This document shows, one piece after another, positions 1 to 9,243 of a stretch of DNA of 64,000 bases. A program made the translations under genes and the position numbers. The stretch is from contig NZ_FQYR01000003.1 in assembly GCF_900141815.1 (NCBI RefSeq), positions 558,001 to 622,000 on the forward strand. The letters are read 5' to 3'. The DNA comes from Rubritalea squalenifaciens DSM 18772. GTDB lineage: Bacteria; Verrucomicrobiota; Verrucomicrobiia; Verrucomicrobiales; Akkermansiaceae. The notes beneath the pieces were generated by a model that made no database searches, was not told the DNA's origin, and was given only the letters and a program-made list of their open reading frames with translations. Numbering within the stretch: position 1 is the first letter of the stretch; each line of letters begins with the position of its first letter.

Positions 1-14
1 ACAATAAATTCACT

Positions 15-2348
15 ATGAAATGCCGAAACTACTTCATTCTACCTCTTGTTGCCGGGACGTTCAGTTTCGTTTCTTGCGATAAGAAATCAGATGAAACCCA
101 AGCTACTGATATGGATTCAGGTTCAACAACTGTGGCTAGTGATTCTGTCGAGACTGTACCTCCAGTGAATGAGGTGGTGAAAGAGAACGCCAAGGAGGTA
201 GAGGATGAGGTCCAGAAAGCTGCAGAGGAGTTTGCCGAAAAAGCGAAGGAAAAGGCGGAAGATCTCGTTAAGCCTCTAGTGGAGGGGACTGTAGAGCAAT
301 TGGCGCAACAGGCGGGCTTTGCACAGTATGTGCCGCAGGGAGCCTCTTCTTATTTTGGTCTTTATGATGGTGCTGAAATGGTGAAAAAGCTGAGAGCATC
401 CAAATTAGGGGTGTTGCTTGAGGAGTTGGCAGAAGAAGAGGGGGAAAGTCTCGATGATGTCGCAAAAGATCCAGATTTTCAGCAATTCGCGACTATTGCT
501 GGAGAAGAGATGTTCCTGGCCGTTGGAGAAGGTGGTCCTGAGCAGACGACTAACCTGGTCGAACTGGCGGATACGCTAAACTTCCATCAATACAAGTTTT
601 ACGTAAAAATGATGGAGGCTCTCGTGAATGGCAAGAGCCTCTTTGAGAACCCGGAGGACTTTGAGCAGGATAACTATCTCTTCGATACGATGAAGCATGA
701 AGGGATTCTCGAAGTCTTTGAGAAATCCAGTATGCCTGCTATTTATCTGGGTTTCAAAGTAAGTGACCAAAAGAAGCGCGCAGCCCTGCTTGGGCAGATT
801 CAGGGATGGACGACAGAGATTCTTGATGAGCAAGATGTAGCTCTATTAACCGCAACGGAGTCCGATCTGGGCGATGGTTTTAAAGGGGTAACTCTTGAGG
901 GTGGATTGCTGGCCGAGCAGATTACAGGCGACGTCGAGGAAATGCTTCACAAGAGAGTGGGTAAAGAGCTTACAGAGAAATACAAAAAGATCATCGCCAA
1001 GAAAAACTGCGTGATGATGGCGGGCTCCTTCAAAGATTATATTGTGATTTTCATGGGTGACTCCAAGGAGCAGCTTAAGTTTGCGGAATCACCATCACAA
1101 TCGATTCTGGTGAATAAGGATATGGCCTTTGCCAAGAAATTTGCGGATAAAGATCTGCTTGGCTTGATCTACTCATCTGAAGATTTACAGAAGGCATCAG
1201 TGGGGAAATCAAGCTCACTGGGGACAATGGCTCTCGGAGTGAAGGCCGGCTTGGAAGAGGCTGAAGGCTTTGGAGATACCAGAGTCCTGGAATTGTTACT
1301 CGAAGATCTAGCGGACTGCGAGAAGGCTGTTTTATCCATGGAGAAGGGGGCTCGCCTAGGAGCTGTGGCTTATCTAGAGGATGGCTTTAAGTTTGAGCTC
1401 TTCGGGGGGAGTAATGTGCCTTCACAGGATTTCACCACAGGTAGAGCTCTGGCATCCATGACAGAGGGAGATGACGTGCTCTTTTCCGCCAATTGGGTGT
1501 CTAATCCAGTCTATATGGAGAGATTGATGGAGTACACGGACTCATTGGGGGCCACATCTTATCACTTGGCCAAGCAGGTGGTTGAAATGGATGTGGAAGA
1601 TCAGGACTTCAGAACCTTCTCCAGTAATTTCCAGATGTTTGACGGCATGTTACGTGAAGATCTGCTTCAAGTCTGGAAAGCGCTACGTGTCGATCTGGCC
1701 AAGGGGCTGGGGAGCGAGTCCGCCTTGGTTGTCGATATCAAAGGGACGCTGCCAACGATTCCTGGTATACCAAAGCCGCTTCTTGAGAACGGTACGGTAC
1801 CGCGTATCAGCTATGTATCCACAGTCGATGACCGGCAAAAGGTGGGTCAAAGCTGGGATAAGCTCAACGTGTCAGTGGAATCCATCCTCGCTAAGATTTC
1901 ACAAATGACCGGGAAAAATATCCCGATGCAAAAGCCGTTCAAGAGCACCAATGAGGGGCTCACGAGCTACACATTTCCGATTCCATCAACTCATCAGAAC
2001 TGTACTCCAGCTGCTGTAGTCAGTGATGAATTGTTCTTCCTGACAAGCTCTCCGGATTTCTCGACTGAGCTCTCCAAGAAGTACGATAAATCCAAGCTCG
2101 CAGATCCCGGTGCCACAATGACCCTGGACTTTGAGGTTCTGCAAAAATGGGCGCAGCAATGGTACGATCTGGTAGATAAGCATGGTGAAGAGTTCATGAG
2201 TGAGTCTGAAATGGACGACTTCAATGAGGAGGTGAAGCCTCAGGTGGACAAACTTTTCAAAGCCATGGATGAGCTGGATCACCTCAAAATCCACACTCGT
2301 ATGGAAGAGGGTGAATTGAGGAGTTCCCTGCACCTCAAAGTGAAGTAA
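15..2348 (+). CDS. large acidic lipoprotein of unknown function
   Basis: 777-residue protein with an N-terminal lipoprotein signal: a short basic start, a hydrophobic stretch and a lipobox ending FVSC, so Cys21 is the likely lipidated residue. Residues about 25-95 are very rich in E, K, D, A and T and look like a flexible linker with helical propensity. The rest is a long soluble region without a motif I recognise; I see no enzyme signature. It is probably anchored in an envelope membrane and exposed to the periplasm. The ATG lies only 14 bases into the window, so its promoter and any operon partner are outside. It is followed by a clean terminator. Function unknown. Confidence 0.8.
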   Translation: MKCRNYFILPLVAGTFSFVSCDKKSDETQATDMDSGSTTVASDSVETVPPVNEVVKENAKEVEDEVQKAAEEFAEKAKEKAEDLVKPLVEGTVEQLAQQAGFAQYVPQGASSYFGLYDGAEMVKKLRASKLGVLLEELAEEEGESLDDVAKDPDFQQFATIAGEEMFLAVGEGGPEQTTNLVELADTLNFHQYKFYVKMMEALVNGKSLFENPEDFEQDNYLFDTMKHEGILEVFEKSSMPAIYLGFKVSDQKKRAALLGQIQGWTTEILDEQDVALLTATESDLGDGFKGVTLEGGLLAEQITGDVEEMLHKRVGKELTEKYKKIIAKKNCVMMAGSFKDYIVIFMGDSKEQLKFAESPSQSILVNKDMAFAKKFADKDLLGLIYSSEDLQKASVGKSSSLGTMALGVKAGLEEAEGFGDTRVLELLLEDLADCEKAVLSMEKGARLGAVAYLEDGFKFELFGGSNVPSQDFTTGRALASMTEGDDVLFSANWVSNPVYMERLMEYTDSLGATSYHLAKQVVEMDVEDQDFRTFSSNFQMFDGMLREDLLQVWKALRVDLAKGLGSESALVVDIKGTLPTIPGIPKPLLENGTVPRISYVSTVDDRQKVGQSWDKLNVSVESILAKISQMTGKNIPMQKPFKSTNEGLTSYTFPIPSTHQNCTPAAVVSDELFFLTSSPDFSTELSKKYDKSKLADPGATMTLDFEVLQKWAQQWYDLVDKHGEEFMSESEMDDFNEEVKPQVDKLFKAMDELDHLKIHTRMEEGELRSSLHLKVK

Positions 2349-2374
2349 GCTTCCCGAGTTGCATTAAGATCACA

Positions 2375-2408
2375 AAAAAGCCCTGACCTTATCTGGTCAG
2401 GGCTTTTT
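2375..2408. terminator. bidirectional intrinsic terminator
   Basis: A perfect 14-bp stem (aaaaagccctgacc and its complement) with a 6-base loop is flanked by an A-run on the left and a T-run on the right. It lies between two convergent genes and can end transcription of both the lipoprotein gene (+) and psd (-). Confidence 0.9.
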
Positions 2409-2427
2409 CTTTTTAAAGAGAAGTTTT

Positions 2428-3336
2428 CTACATTGGGGTTCCCATCGTGTCGCCAATTCTGGCGTAGATCTCTCGCTGCTCGGAGGAGTGCTCCAGTAGG
2501 TCTTGAGCTAACTGGATCTTATTAGGCTGAAAGATCGTGATGGTGGATGAGCCACCGAAGGCAAAGTAGCCCTTCTCGGCACCTTTTTCGACAGCTTGGC
2601 CGGCTTGGTAGGTCTGATGAATAGAGCCTACACAGGTGGCCCCGATTTCCTGGATGAGGACTTTGCCAAAAGCTTCAGTTTCCAGCACGGTACGCGTGCG
2701 TTTGTTTTCCCACATGTAAGCAAGGCGCTGGCGCAGCGCGATTGGTGATACGGAGAACAGCGGCCCCTCGATGGTGGTGCATGCGCTCGGCACCCCAGCG
2801 CAGGGGAAGTGAAAGCGGTGGTAGTCCACTGGGCAGAGGCGTGAGAGAATCAGGGTGCCACCTTTGAATTCCTCATACAGCTCATCGTCAGCAATCAGTG
2901 ACCTGAGATCCCACTGTTGGCCTTTTAGGAAGACGCCTTGGACTTCCTCGGCATTCTCAAAGCCAAGGTGACGGCCGTCAGCTGGGAAAACCGCAGCAGA
3001 TTCGTGGATGGGCCTAGCTTCAGGCTTGAGCTTGCGATAGAAAAAGTCGTTGAAGTGGCCGTAGCTGTCAGCGGAATCGAGAAACTCGGATTCATCCAGT
3101 TGGTACTGCTGGATGAAAGGTGCAATCTTGGCCTTTGTGGAGGCTTGGTTCATCCGCCAGCCATACCATTTCGAGAAAAATGGACGTTTGACGAAGCTGT
3201 GGAGGGCGATTTTGCCAAGTGGATTGCCATAGGCCCATTTCAGGAAAGATTCCCCGTAGACCTGCTCGGTTTCCATGCTACCTGTGTAGCGATTATAGTA
3301 AGTAATGGGCGTCACGCCGCGTAGTGTGGCTGACAA
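2428..3336 (-). CDS. psd: phosphatidylserine decarboxylase proenzyme
   Basis: Converts phosphatidylserine to phosphatidylethanolamine at the membrane. The 302-residue length and the N-terminal block with YYNR and VYGE (residues about 13-30) match the class II (Chlamydia/Clostridium-like) family. The self-cleavage site appears as FGGSST near the C-terminus (GGSS at about 261-264); by family knowledge the proenzyme is cut between Gly and Ser, and the Ser becomes the pyruvoyl prosthetic group. A conserved PVDYHRFH block is at about 168-175. The ATG at 3336 is chosen because the conserved YYNR block starts only about 12 residues in. It is transcribed divergently from the cytochrome c assembly operon; no pssA is next to it. 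Confidence 0.95.
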   Translation of the reverse strand: MSATLRGVTPITYYNRYTGSMETEQVYGESFLKWAYGNPLGKIALHSFVKRPFFSKWYGWRMNQASTKAKIAPFIQQYQLDESEFLDSADSYGHFNDFFYRKLKPEARPIHESAAVFPADGRHLGFENAEEVQGVFLKGQQWDLRSLIADDELYEEFKGGTLILSRLCPVDYHRFHFPCAGVPSACTTIEGPLFSVSPIALRQRLAYMWENKRTRTVLETEAFGKVLIQEIGATCVGSIHQTYQAGQAVEKGAEKGYFAFGGSSTITIFQPNKIQLAQDLLEHSSEQREIYARIGDTMGTPM

Positions 3337-3433
3337 CCGGGGAATTGCAATGCAGAGGAGATGAAATTCTGCGTCAGATCCCTTGCCGATTACCCTTGCC
3401 TAAAAGACAACCTAACGTTATCGCCCGCATATC

Positions 3434-3961
3434 ATGAAATTACGCATGTTCGCACTGATTCCAGTTCTTTGCGCTGTAGTGAGCAGCTGTGAGGATAAGA
3501 CTCAGCCTGTGGAAGTTACTCAGACACGCAATTTAACCACTTTTGACCAAGATTCCGTGCTCCACATGGTGATGCCCAAGGAGTGGCGTCGTGTGCAGGC
3601 CACCAAGTTCAGAGACTTTAATTTTAAGTTCAACAAGGACGGTGAAGTCTATCTTTCCTTGGTGAGCGGTAGCATCAAGGACAACGCCTCCAGATGGCTA
3701 CGCCAATTCGGTCAGTCACCCGAAGTAGAGATAGCGGATCTCGAGAAGATTGAAATGCTCGGTTCTGAAGGGGTGATTATTGAGACATCTGGTAAGTTCA
3801 GTGGTATGGGGGGCGTAGAAAAAAATGACATGGCTTTATTGGGAGCCCTTGTTTTTTCCAGAAACAACCTTATCTCCGTCAAAATGGTCGGTAATAAAGA
3901 CGAAGTGGCGGCGCAGCGTGAGAATTTCATCAGCTATTGCAAGAGCCTGAAGTGGAAATAG
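3434..3961 (+). CDS. small lipoprotein at the head of the cytochrome c assembly operon
   Basis: 175 residues with a lipoprotein signal ending VVSSC (lipidated Cys about residue 19). The mature part has the look of a small alpha/beta domain: MPKEWRRV followed by alternating strands and a final helix ending SYCKSLKWK. I do not recognise the family. Only 4 bases separate its stop from the resB start, so the three genes are almost certainly co-transcribed. This suggests a role in or around cytochrome c maturation at the outer face of the inner membrane, but that rests on context only. Confidence 0.75.
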   Translation: MKLRMFALIPVLCAVVSSCEDKTQPVEVTQTRNLTTFDQDSVLHMVMPKEWRRVQATKFRDFNFKFNKDGEVYLSLVSGSIKDNASRWLRQFGQSPEVEIADLEKIEMLGSEGVIIETSGKFSGMGGVEKNDMALLGALVFSRNNLISVKMVGNKDEVAAQRENFISYCKSLKWK

Positions 3962-3965
3962 AGCA

Positions 3966-5183
3966 ATGAGCGAAACATCTAAAAATAACGGCAAACAGCC
4001 TACCTCGTTAGGGGGGCAGATCATGCGTGTGCTCAGTGGCTATGAAATAGCCATCATCAGCATGCTTCTTCTGCTCCTCTTGACTCTCTTCTGTACCTTG
4101 GAGCAGGTGGAGAGTGGTCTGTACTGGACCTTGAAGAAGTATTTCTCACCGGAAGCTGTGGTGGTTCAGCCGTTCTTTGGAGGTAAGGATTTTCCCTTAT
4201 TTCTTCCCGGCGGTTATTGGGTCTGTGTGGTGTTCACTATTAATCTGGTCCTAGGCGGATTGATCCGCGCGCGCAAAGGGCTCAAGCACATCCCGGTTTT
4301 TGTCAGCCATATGTGCATGGTCTTTATCATGGTGGCAGGTGCAGTGGGCTATCATCAGTCCAAGGAAGCCGTTATTCAGGTAGAAGTCGGCAAGGAGGGG
4401 GACTTTGCACAAAACCTCTATGTTGAGTCGATTGAGGTTTTTGAAGTGGTAGAGGGTAGCAAGACAAAGCCTACCGTCATTAATTCTGACTTACTCTCCG
4501 CTCTGCGGGAAGATCCAGAAGCCAGCCGGAAGTTTCTCCTGCCAGATGAGTTTCCCTTTGATCTTGAAGTCTCGGGCTATTACACCAGTGCCCAGCTGAG
4601 CAATGATCTCTCCAAGGCAGGCATGATGCCTGTGGTGGATGGGGTTTTTCTTCAGCAAACCAAGTCAAACCCACTTGAGGAGCTCAATATCGGCGGATGC
4701 TATCTGAAAGTCACCGATAAGAGTTCAGGTGAGAGCAGGTTGCTGATTCTCAATGAAATGGCTAAAAGCTATGTCACCTTGACCTTTGGTGAAAAAATTT
4801 ATGGTTTCCAGATGGTGCGCGAGATCTGGGATCTTCCTTTTACCTTGCACCTGAATGACTCGATCGGTGAGTTCTTCCCGAATACGACCAGACCGAAACG
4901 CTACGAAAGTGATATTAAAATCATTGATGAAGAGGGAAATGGTCAGGACTTCCACATCGAGATGAATGAGCCTCTGCGCCACAAGGACCTGACAATTTAT
5001 CAGACGAACTGGGATGACAGTACTGGAACGGTAGTCTCAGGATTTACCGTGAAGAAGAACCCTTCAGATCAATGGCCTAAGATCGCTATCTATATCAGTG
5101 CTGTGGCTCTGGCCGTTCACTTTTTGGTCAAATTGACTGCATTTATCACTAACAGCTTGGGAGGTAAGAGACGTGAACACTAA
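3966..5183 (+). CDS. resB: cytochrome c biogenesis protein ResB-like (Ccs1/CcsB, System II)
   Basis: 405 residues with the ResB layout: N-terminal membrane helices (about 25-45, 75-95 and 110-128), a long periplasmic domain, and a final helix near 375-392. The conserved tail block is visible as LRHKDLTIYQTNWD (about 340), typical of ResB proteins. ResB and CcsA together form the System II haem-handling synthetase that attaches haem to CxxCH motifs of apocytochromes c outside the inner membrane. The 3' end overlaps the ccsA start by 11 bases, a sign of translational coupling. The protein is somewhat diverged, so the call rests on topology, the tail motif and the ccsA neighbour. Confidence 0.88.
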   Translation: MSETSKNNGKQPTSLGGQIMRVLSGYEIAIISMLLLLLLTLFCTLEQVESGLYWTLKKYFSPEAVVVQPFFGGKDFPLFLPGGYWVCVVFTINLVLGGLIRARKGLKHIPVFVSHMCMVFIMVAGAVGYHQSKEAVIQVEVGKEGDFAQNLYVESIEVFEVVEGSKTKPTVINSDLLSALREDPEASRKFLLPDEFPFDLEVSGYYTSAQLSNDLSKAGMMPVVDGVFLQQTKSNPLEELNIGGCYLKVTDKSSGESRLLILNEMAKSYVTLTFGEKIYGFQMVREIWDLPFTLHLNDSIGEFFPNTTRPKRYESDIKIIDEEGNGQDFHIEMNEPLRHKDLTIYQTNWDDSTGTVVSGFTVKKNPSDQWPKIAIYISAVALAVHFLVKLTAFITNSLGGKRREH

Positions 5184-7206
5184 GGTATTACGATGGATTG
5201 GATTTGGTCTGGCGATTGCATTGATCGTCACCGTGCTTGGATATGCTGCCCGATACTCTACCGCGGTTAGTAAGCCAGTGGAAATCAAAGGCTACGAGAA
5301 GTGGGATCCCGAATTGGTGAAGGAGTTTGCTGCGCTCCCGGTGCAGGACGGGGGACGTGTAAAACCGTTTTCTACCTGGGCTGGCTTTGAAATGCTGACT
5401 ATCAATGGTAAGCGCTCGATCAAGCTGCAGAGTGGCGATGAGATAATCAAGTTAGGGCCTGTAGAATGGGCTCTAGATTGTATGTTCAGGCCGGATACGG
5501 CGGACCAGATGCCATTCTTCCAGGTTGAGAACGCCCAGGTACTGGACATGATCGAAATGGAGCATGATGAGAAGAAGCGGCGTGACCGTTACTCATTCAT
5601 GGAGTTGAGTGGGGAAAATGGCCAGCGTCTGAGCAAAATCGATGAGATTGGCAATCAGCTGAGAGAGAAGCAGGGCAAGCAGATCGATCTCGATCAGATA
5701 GAGACCCAGTTTGTCGATCTCTCTACCAACATGCGTTCCTACATTTCTATGCGGTCCTTATTGAACCCTGTCAGAAAGCGCCTGAGCCCGGATGATACGG
5801 ATTTCTCATTACTTTCTTATTGGGTGAAAAGCTGGCCGGATCTGGCCAGAGTTCTCCAGATGCAAATGCAGAGTCAAGAGACGGCGGATCAAGCTAGAGG
5901 ACTTCTCAACAATATCGGAATGCGCATGGAGGGCAGCATTTACAGTCAGGTCACCATGATGCCACCGCTGGAGTCTGACCAAAAGGCCTGGCCTGCGCGT
6001 AGGACTTGGCTGATGGACTACATGTCTTTCAAGACACCATTCGATCAGGCTCAATATGACTATCTAGTAGAGCTTGAGAAGCTGGCACTAGCCTATGACA
6101 AAGGTGGTCAAAAAGCACTCCTGGAAGCGGTAAAGGCCTACAAGAAGAAGATTGCTCCTGCGCTCGAATCTCGCGGTGAGGGGCAGAGCATCCCTAGTGA
6201 AATCACTTACTATAAGATGGATTACTTCTTTAATGCCTTCGTCTTCTCTATCCTTGGATTCCTGGCGGTAGCCCTCGGCTGGGTTGCCCCTGGTAGTAAG
6301 CTGTCTAAATGCTGCAACATCATTGGTTGGGTTATTCTTGCGCTAGTCATTGCCATTACCGTCGCTGGGATTACTCACCGCTCGATCTTGATGGAGCGCC
6401 CGCCTGTGGGTAATCTATACGATACGATTCCATTTATCGTAGCGGTCTCCTTAATTGTGTTAGCCATCATAGAATGGCTCACGAAGCGAAGCGTTTGCCT
6501 CGGCCTAGCCTTGTTTTTAGGTATCATTGGTCTGACACTTGCCTTCGCCTATGAACAGAGTGAGGGCAAGGATCACATGGATCCACTTATCGCAGTCCTG
6601 CGCTCCAACTACTGGCTCACCATCCACGTTCTAACCATCACGATCGGTTACGCAGGTGGTCTCTTAACGGCTGGCCTCTCCTATGTATATCTCCTTTGTC
6701 GCTGGCTTGGTTTGGATGAGGGGGACAAAAAGTTCAGACGTCTTATGACCCGTGTGGTTTATGGTGGCATTTGTTTTACCCTGTTCTTTAGCTTGGTAGG
6801 AACGATCCTTGGTGGTGTCTGGGCGAACGATTCCTGGGGCCGTTTCTGGGGTTGGGATCCCAAGGAAAATGGTGCCCTAATCATTGTTCTCTGGTGTCTT
6901 ATCATCCTTCACGCTCGTCTGGGTGGCTACATCCGTGAGTGGGGACTGCATACATGCTCCGTGATCGGGGCAGCTCTGGTGACCTTCTCATGGTGGCACG
7001 TCAATTTCTTAGGCACAGGCTTGCATAGTTATGGTTTCACCGGAGATGCAGGATTGCGTGCAGTCTATACGGTGTATTTCATCAATGGTGCTCTGGCGAT
7101 AGGGGCATTCATTTCTGGCATCATGGAGAGCGAGAAAAAGAAACAGATCGCCTATCAGGCTGAAATGAGTAAAGTCACCGAAAAGGAGACTAAGTCTGAT
7201 GATTAA
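5173..7206 (+). CDS. ccsA: cytochrome c biogenesis protein CcsA (System II haem handling)
   Basis: 677 residues, about twice the usual CcsA length. Residues about 10-30 are a membrane helix, about 35-350 a soluble N-terminal extension, and the C-terminal half is the multi-spanning CcsA/CcmC core. The tryptophan-rich haem-binding WWD segment is clear: WANDSWGRFWGWDPKENGAL near residues 552-571. Conserved His residues flank it (THRS near 402, THIVLT-type IHVLT near 492, WWHVNFLG near 620). Translation begins at a GTG inside the 3' end of resB, preceded by gaggtaagag. The extension resembles the fused ResB/CcsA architecture seen in Bacteroidetes but lacks a full ResB, which is supplied by the separate upstream gene. 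Confidence 0.92.
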   Translation: MNTKVLRWIGFGLAIALIVTVLGYAARYSTAVSKPVEIKGYEKWDPELVKEFAALPVQDGGRVKPFSTWAGFEMLTINGKRSIKLQSGDEIIKLGPVEWALDCMFRPDTADQMPFFQVENAQVLDMIEMEHDEKKRRDRYSFMELSGENGQRLSKIDEIGNQLREKQGKQIDLDQIETQFVDLSTNMRSYISMRSLLNPVRKRLSPDDTDFSLLSYWVKSWPDLARVLQMQMQSQETADQARGLLNNIGMRMEGSIYSQVTMMPPLESDQKAWPARRTWLMDYMSFKTPFDQAQYDYLVELEKLALAYDKGGQKALLEAVKAYKKKIAPALESRGEGQSIPSEITYYKMDYFFNAFVFSILGFLAVALGWVAPGSKLSKCCNIIGWVILALVIAITVAGITHRSILMERPPVGNLYDTIPFIVAVSLIVLAIIEWLTKRSVCLGLALFLGIIGLTLAFAYEQSEGKDHMDPLIAVLRSNYWLTIHVLTITIGYAGGLLTAGLSYVYLLCRWLGLDEGDKKFRRLMTRVVYGGICFTLFFSLVGTILGGVWANDSWGRFWGWDPKENGALIIVLWCLIILHARLGGYIREWGLHTCSVIGAALVTFSWWHVNFLGTGLHSYGFTGDAGLRAVYTVYFINGALAIGAFISGIMESEKKKQIAYQAEMSKVTEKETKSDD

Positions 7207-7350
7207 TGAGGCATACCAACTCTAATAAAAATACTCAGGAAACTCAGTTAGCCTTCAATATGTGCAAATTCGTGATTGCCATTGCTCCTCATGAGGGGTA
7301 ATCAAAAGCGTCCGTTCATCATATTAACGAACAACCAACTCAAGATTCTC

Positions 7351-7587
7351 ATGTCTGATTCAATCGAACAAAAAGTAAAAGATATCGTTGTTGAGCAACT
7401 CAACGTGACCCCTGATCAGGTTAAGCCAGAAGCCAAGTTCATCGACGATCTTGGAGCTGACTCCCTCGACACTGTCGAGCTCGTTATGGCTTTCGAAGAG
7501 GAATTCGGCATCGAGGTGCCTGACGAAGAAGCTGAGAAGCTTCAGTCCGTTGGTGACGTTATCTCCTACGTGGAAAAAGTTTCCTAA
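7351..7587 (+). CDS. acpP: acyl carrier protein
   Basis: 78 residues, the usual ACP length. The 4'-phosphopantetheine attachment site is the DSL motif with Ser38, inside the highly conserved block [18 protein letters not shown]. The charge pattern is strongly acidic as expected. The open frame extends upstream to 7276, but the ATG at 7351 gives the canonical [10 protein letters not shown] start. No fab genes are adjacent; it has its own terminator and is probably monocistronic. It carries acyl chains for cytoplasmic fatty-acid synthesis, connecting functionally with accA at 9.2 kb. Confidence 0.97.
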   Translation: MSDSIEQKVKDIVVEQLNVTPDQVKPEAKFIDDLGADSLDTVELVMAFEEEFGIEVPDEEAEKLQSVGDVISYVEKVS

Positions 7588-7620
7588 TCTTTTGCAGGAC
7601 ACTAGTCCTGAATGATTTGA

Positions 7621-7656
7621 AGGGCGGACCTCTCAGCTGAGAGTCTGCCCTTTTTT
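7621..7656 (+). terminator. intrinsic terminator after acpP
   Basis: The outer stem agggcgga/tctgccct (one G-U pair) encloses the perfect palindrome ctctcagctgagag and is followed by six T. A separate short hairpin (caggac-acta-gtcctg, 7595-7610) precedes it directly after the acpP stop codon. Confidence 0.88.
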
Positions 7657-7751
7657 CTAATTATCCGGTGATTTTTGTAAACCTTTACAAGACTCTCACC
7701 GTAACCATGGTAGGTTGTAGGTAATAAGTAAATACCTGAAGAAGAAGAGAC

Positions 7752-8279
7752 ATGGATCAAAATCCCGATAAAATCCAGTATGCGATGGAAAACACTCACG
7801 TTTTACGTGAGCCAGATCGTCGTATCGACACCTTTGGGGTGACGAAATTTAAGTTTACGATCATATCGGAGTTGATGGACTCTGTCGGGAAAATTCGGGT
7901 TCGTAGCGGAGAGGTGGAGGCCCAGAAGCCTCAAATCATCAAGCCTGCCGCTTATAACAATGTGGAGCTGGAGGGTTTTGATCAAAAGGCCAATGAATTC
8001 CTGGCTTGGCTGAAGGACAAAGGCTTAGAGCCAGTTTTCTTCCAATATGGATTTTCTTTTCGTCGTACAGAAGCCAATGAAGAGATCATCACTGATCACA
8101 TGGCGAATGTAAAAGACAAGGTTCTGGCAGCAGCTCATGAGAAAGATGATCCTATGATGGCTGTCATTGAAGGTGTGGATGATGCTTGGGAAGTCGGTTT
8201 GCTCAAATTCGCGATTGATATCATTGGCAAATCACAAGAGATCAACAAATTTGATTTCAAGCGCCGCGGTTTGTTATAA
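7752..8279 (+). CDS. conserved protein of unknown function
   Basis: 175 residues, no signal peptide and no membrane helix. Notable segments are an N-terminal REPDRRIDTFG block (about 19-29), an SELMDSVGKIRVR block (about 39-51), and near the C-terminus VIEGVDDAWEVGLLKFAID (about 139-157). I associate this pattern with a conserved hypothetical family of Verrucomicrobia and Planctomycetes, from memory only. An AG-rich stretch (gaagaagaga) stands directly upstream of the ATG. The LysM gene follows 21 bases downstream, so the two are probably co-transcribed. Cytoplasmic; function unknown. Confidence 0.75.
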   Translation: MDQNPDKIQYAMENTHVLREPDRRIDTFGVTKFKFTIISELMDSVGKIRVRSGEVEAQKPQIIKPAAYNNVELEGFDQKANEFLAWLKDKGLEPVFFQYGFSFRRTEANEEIITDHMANVKDKVLAAAHEKDDPMMAVIEGVDDAWEVGLLKFAIDIIGKSQEINKFDFKRRGLL

Positions 8280-8300
8280 GGTGAGCCGTCAGCCGAAATC

Positions 8301-9200
8301 ATGCGAATCATCACCGTCATCAAATTTATTGCTGCAATTGCTGTGTTATCAGCTTTGGCGGCTACTCTGGTCCTTGCAGAGCGCTTTTTTTCGTCTGATC
8401 CAGAGCAAGAGGCTCCCAGTAACAAGCTTGAGGCGCTGATCCCCGCTAAGCCGGCACCCGTGGAAGAGGTTGAGCAGCTCGTTGAAAAGCTGGAAGTGGA
8501 TAATCTCCCGGATGTCACCCCTGGTGAACGTGCCTTTGAATCGGCCCGAGAACTCCTGACGGTGGGGGACTACCTGGCAGCGGAAGAAAAGTTGAAATAT
8601 GTGACGACCTATTATCCCACGGCTCCATCAGCCAAAGAGGCGAGGAGAATCCTTGGGGAAATGAACATGGATCGCTTGTTTTCGGGTGTAGGGGATTCAG
8701 GACAGAAGACTTACACCGTTCAGAGGGGGGACTCATTTCTTAAAATAGCCCGTGAAAATCAGACCAACCTGGATCTGATCCGCCTACTGAATGGGCTGGA
8801 CCGAGTGGATAGGCTGCATCCCGGTGATGAGCTGATCGTCATGCCATTGAATTTAAGATTGGTGGTAGATGTCAGGCAGGAGCTGATTGAGCTCTGGAAG
8901 GGTTCCCAATATATCAAAGCATACGACCCAATGATCATGCAGGTGCCAAAGGGGCAAGGGAGCGTGAAAACCAAAATCAGTGATGTGGAGGCAAAAGCCG
9001 ATGGGCGTGTCACGAATTCCAGTAAAACGAATTACCGCTCCAGTGAAAAAATCTTTGTATTCGCTAAACCTCAGATGGTTATCAGGAGTCCCGGCGATTA
9101 TCCCAAGGAGGGATTCGAGGGGGTGATCCTTAGCGACGCAGATATAGAAGAACTCGCTCTGCTGCTACGCAGCGGAAATTCTGTAGAAATACGATATTAA
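8301..9200 (+). CDS. LysM protein with a degenerate L,D-transpeptidase-like domain
   Basis: 299 residues: an N-terminal membrane anchor or signal (about 5-27), a helical TPR-like segment (about 74-122), one LysM peptidoglycan-binding domain (about 137-182, from TYTVQRGDS to HPGDELIVMP), and a C-terminal domain (about 185-299) that follows the YkuD fold in outline. That domain starts LRLVVDVRQELIELW and ends with LSDADIEELALLLRSGNSVEI, the typical tail after the YkuD active site. The active-site Cys and Arg of the SxGCIR motif are replaced (GFEGVIL) and the catalytic His region is not recognisable, so it should be inactive as a transpeptidase. Likely a cell-wall-binding periplasmic protein. 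Confidence 0.82.
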   Translation: MRIITVIKFIAAIAVLSALAATLVLAERFFSSDPEQEAPSNKLEALIPAKPAPVEEVEQLVEKLEVDNLPDVTPGERAFESARELLTVGDYLAAEEKLKYVTTYYPTAPSAKEARRILGEMNMDRLFSGVGDSGQKTYTVQRGDSFLKIARENQTNLDLIRLLNGLDRVDRLHPGDELIVMPLNLRLVVDVRQELIELWKGSQYIKAYDPMIMQVPKGQGSVKTKISDVEAKADGRVTNSSKTNYRSSEKIFVFAKPQMVIRSPGDYPKEGFEGVILSDADIEELALLLRSGNSVEIRY

Positions 9201-9243
9201 CTTTGCCTAAACTGGCCTAATCATTCAACCTCGACTCCGATTT

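Noticed and set aside
7276-7350. 25-codon N-terminal extension of ACP
   Set aside because: Non-homologous residues before the canonical ACP start at 7351.
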